NCBI RefSeq assembly: GCF_010501055.1
Contig: NZ_QVMO01000008.1
Coordinates: 123,760 to 187,759 of the forward strand
Direction: 5' to 3'
Length of the DNA: 64,000 nt
Origin: Dysgonomonas sp. 521
GTDB taxonomy: Bacteria; Bacteroidota; Bacteroidia; Bacteroidales; Dysgonomonadaceae
Position numbers and translations under genes: made by a program
The notes under the pieces: generated by a model
The model's database searches: none
The model's input: the letters and a program-made list of their open reading frames with translations, nothing else
What the model was told of the DNA's origin: nothing
Part shown: one piece after another, positions 63,037 through 64,000 of the stretch
Layout: the number at the start of each line of letters is the position of its first letter
Position numbering within the stretch: position 1 is the stretch's first letter

Positions 63037-63426
63037 ATGAATATGAAACAACTCTTTTTTTGCTTTTCGTTTATCATCGTACTCATGGCATGCAGTACAA
63101 AACCGACCATCGAGGGCAGATGGGCTATGGAAATGGATCACAACAGGGATACAGTGGTTATTATCGGAGGAGATACGATTGTCGCCCCAGAACTGCGTAT
63201 CGACCGCGACTCCATGTATATGGAAGTAAGGACAAACGGACTGATAGCGAAGAGTGAATGTCTCGGTTTTTATACAATCAGCAGCAACCTGATTACTGTT
63301 ACCGACAGGATGGGAAAGCAGCAGACGAGTAAATTTGAAATAAAAGACGACATCTTAACCGTCACAGATAAAGACCACCCCGATAAAATTATCATGCGGC
63401 TGGTACGCATAAAAGAAAAAGAGTAG
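63037..63426 (+). CDS. Small lipocalin-like lipoprotein
   Basis: 129 residues from the ATG at 63037 (an ATG two codons on is equally possible). Lipoprotein signal MKQLFFCFSFIIVLMAC. The mature part opens PTIEGRWAMEMDHNRDTVVI and consists of short strands (MYMEVRTNGLIAKSECLGFYTI; NLITVTDRMGKQQTSKFEIKD), a lipocalin-like plan like the proteins at 57540, 58210 and 59219. Function unknown. Confidence 0.7.
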   Translation: MNMKQLFFCFSFIIVLMACSTKPTIEGRWAMEMDHNRDTVVIIGGDTIVAPELRIDRDSMYMEVRTNGLIAKSECLGFYTISSNLITVTDRMGKQQTSKFEIKDDILTVTDKDHPDKIIMRLVRIKEKE

Positions 63427-63480
63427 GCTCCCCCTACCCTATCTTACCCTCTGTAATAGAATCTTTTAACGATATATTTA

Positions 63481-63713
63481 GAGCCTGTTTAAATTTTAGC
63501 GAAAATTTATATTACAGGTTCAGGTCAATAGTTCTTAGCAATTTTTTTATGCTCTTTTTACCGTATTTTTGGCTCCGCCGATTTTCAATTCCCTTTTACT
63601 CTTGGTCTAGCCCGCTAATTAGCTCCGCTGACCGTTGGTTCGGCTAGCAAAAATGATAAAATACATCTAAAAATAGCTATAAAAAAGATTTGCTATAAAA
63701 TTTAAGAGGCTCT
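63481..63713. repeat. Foldback repeat, TGTTTAAATTTTA family, second full copy
   Basis: About 233 bp, starting AGAGCCTGTTTAAATTTTAG and ending TTTGCTATAAAATTTAAGAG then GCTCT. It is about 97% identical by eye to 33737-33972. Its right end has lost three bases compared with other copies. Confidence 0.8.
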
Positions 63714-63890
63714 AAATAAAACCAAAATTAATTTGGGTTGCCCTAATGTATTTTAATGATCTATATTCATTGTTTTGAAATATATTTATCTAATAATAAG
63801 GAGTGTTCTTTGGCTTATCTAGAGAAATAGTAACAATGAAAAGTATTGAAAAAGGTGTCACTTTTGTCACTTTTTTAAACAAATATTTAA
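63714..63890. other. Non-coding spacer between two repeats
   Basis: A/T-rich, with GTCACTTTTGTCACTTTTTT at about 63858-63877, a motif also found at about 10304-10323. No ORF. Confidence 0.4.
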
Positions 63891-64000
63891 TAATGCCAAT
63901 CAGGAGTTGTGAAATGGCTTGAAAAGCCAAATCTTCATAACCGCGGGTCATCGACCTGCGGAAAAAGGATGAGCAATACCAGCTGTCTGAAAGACAGGAC
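63891..64000. repeat. GC-rich hairpin repeat, second copy, cut by the window edge
   Basis: Begins TAATGCCAATCAGGAGTTGT and matches 61191-61300 at about 106 of 110 positions, including the hairpins GGCTTGAAAAGCC and CTGTCTGAAAGACAG. The element continues past the right edge. Confidence 0.75.

Overview
The window looks like a chromosomal segment of an AT-rich member of the Bacteroidota, most likely order Bacteroidales and possibly a Dysgonomonas-type organism; the genus is a guess. The evidence is a type IX secretion core operon (gldKLMN/porKLMN), a SusC/SusD outer-membrane pair, a FeoA-FeoB fusion, many short lipoproteins, an IS4-family element, and several exact matches to the phylum's promoter pattern (TTTG, 19-20 bp, TAnnTTTG). 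I saw no rRNA, tRNA or CRISPR array, but had no tool to exclude them.

Layout. 1-4 kb: a 3' gene fragment and pyruvate:ferredoxin oxidoreductase (nifJ). 4.1-9.8 kb: gldK-L-M-N, with an outer-membrane barrel fused to the front of GldK. 9.8-10.7 kb: non-coding, holding two foldback repeats. 10.7-19.2 kb: a minus-strand alpha-glucan/maltose operon (malQ, neopullulanase-like GH13, LacI regulator, SLC45-like sugar transporter, GH13 lipoprotein) with a LacI-type operator-like site upstream of malQ. 19.4-21.9 kb: a membrane polyferredoxin and a Tat-exported DUF362 protein. 21.9-23.25 kb: an IS4-family insertion sequence. 23.4-30.6 kb: a flotillin-like SPFH protein followed by a 1,615-residue AAA ATPase, the best candidate here for a poorly described system. 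30.7-39.1 kb: a lipoprotein, a DUF456 membrane protein, a leucine-rich repeat protein, a NahK-like sugar kinase, a PDZ protein and an ABC-F ATPase, with many small foldback repeats between them. 39.1-39.9 kb: a foldback and a candidate structured RNA. 39.9-43.6 kb: the operon pyrE, SRPBCC gene, argH, serB. 43.7-44.2 kb: a strong candidate non-coding RNA and a 56-residue FeoB-associated Cys-rich membrane protein. 44.4-50.2 kb: a SusC/SusD/lipoprotein operon. 50.6-53.1 kb: feoAB. 54.0-63.4 kb: mutS2, small membrane proteins, two SDR-type proteins, four small lipocalin-like envelope proteins, YccF, an amidinotransferase-family hydrolase and a YtxH-type protein. The right edge has two more repeat copies.

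Three themes run through the window: envelope biology (type IX secretion, TonB-dependent uptake, Feo iron transport, SPFH/AAA module, lipoproteins), alpha-glucan use, and a dense set of non-coding foldback repeats. The repeats fall into at least three families (TIR cores near TGTTTAAATTTTA, TGCCAATCAAGGGTT and GGGTGTGTCAAAAG) and are found as full copies, solo ends and adjacent copies in at least nine intergenic places.
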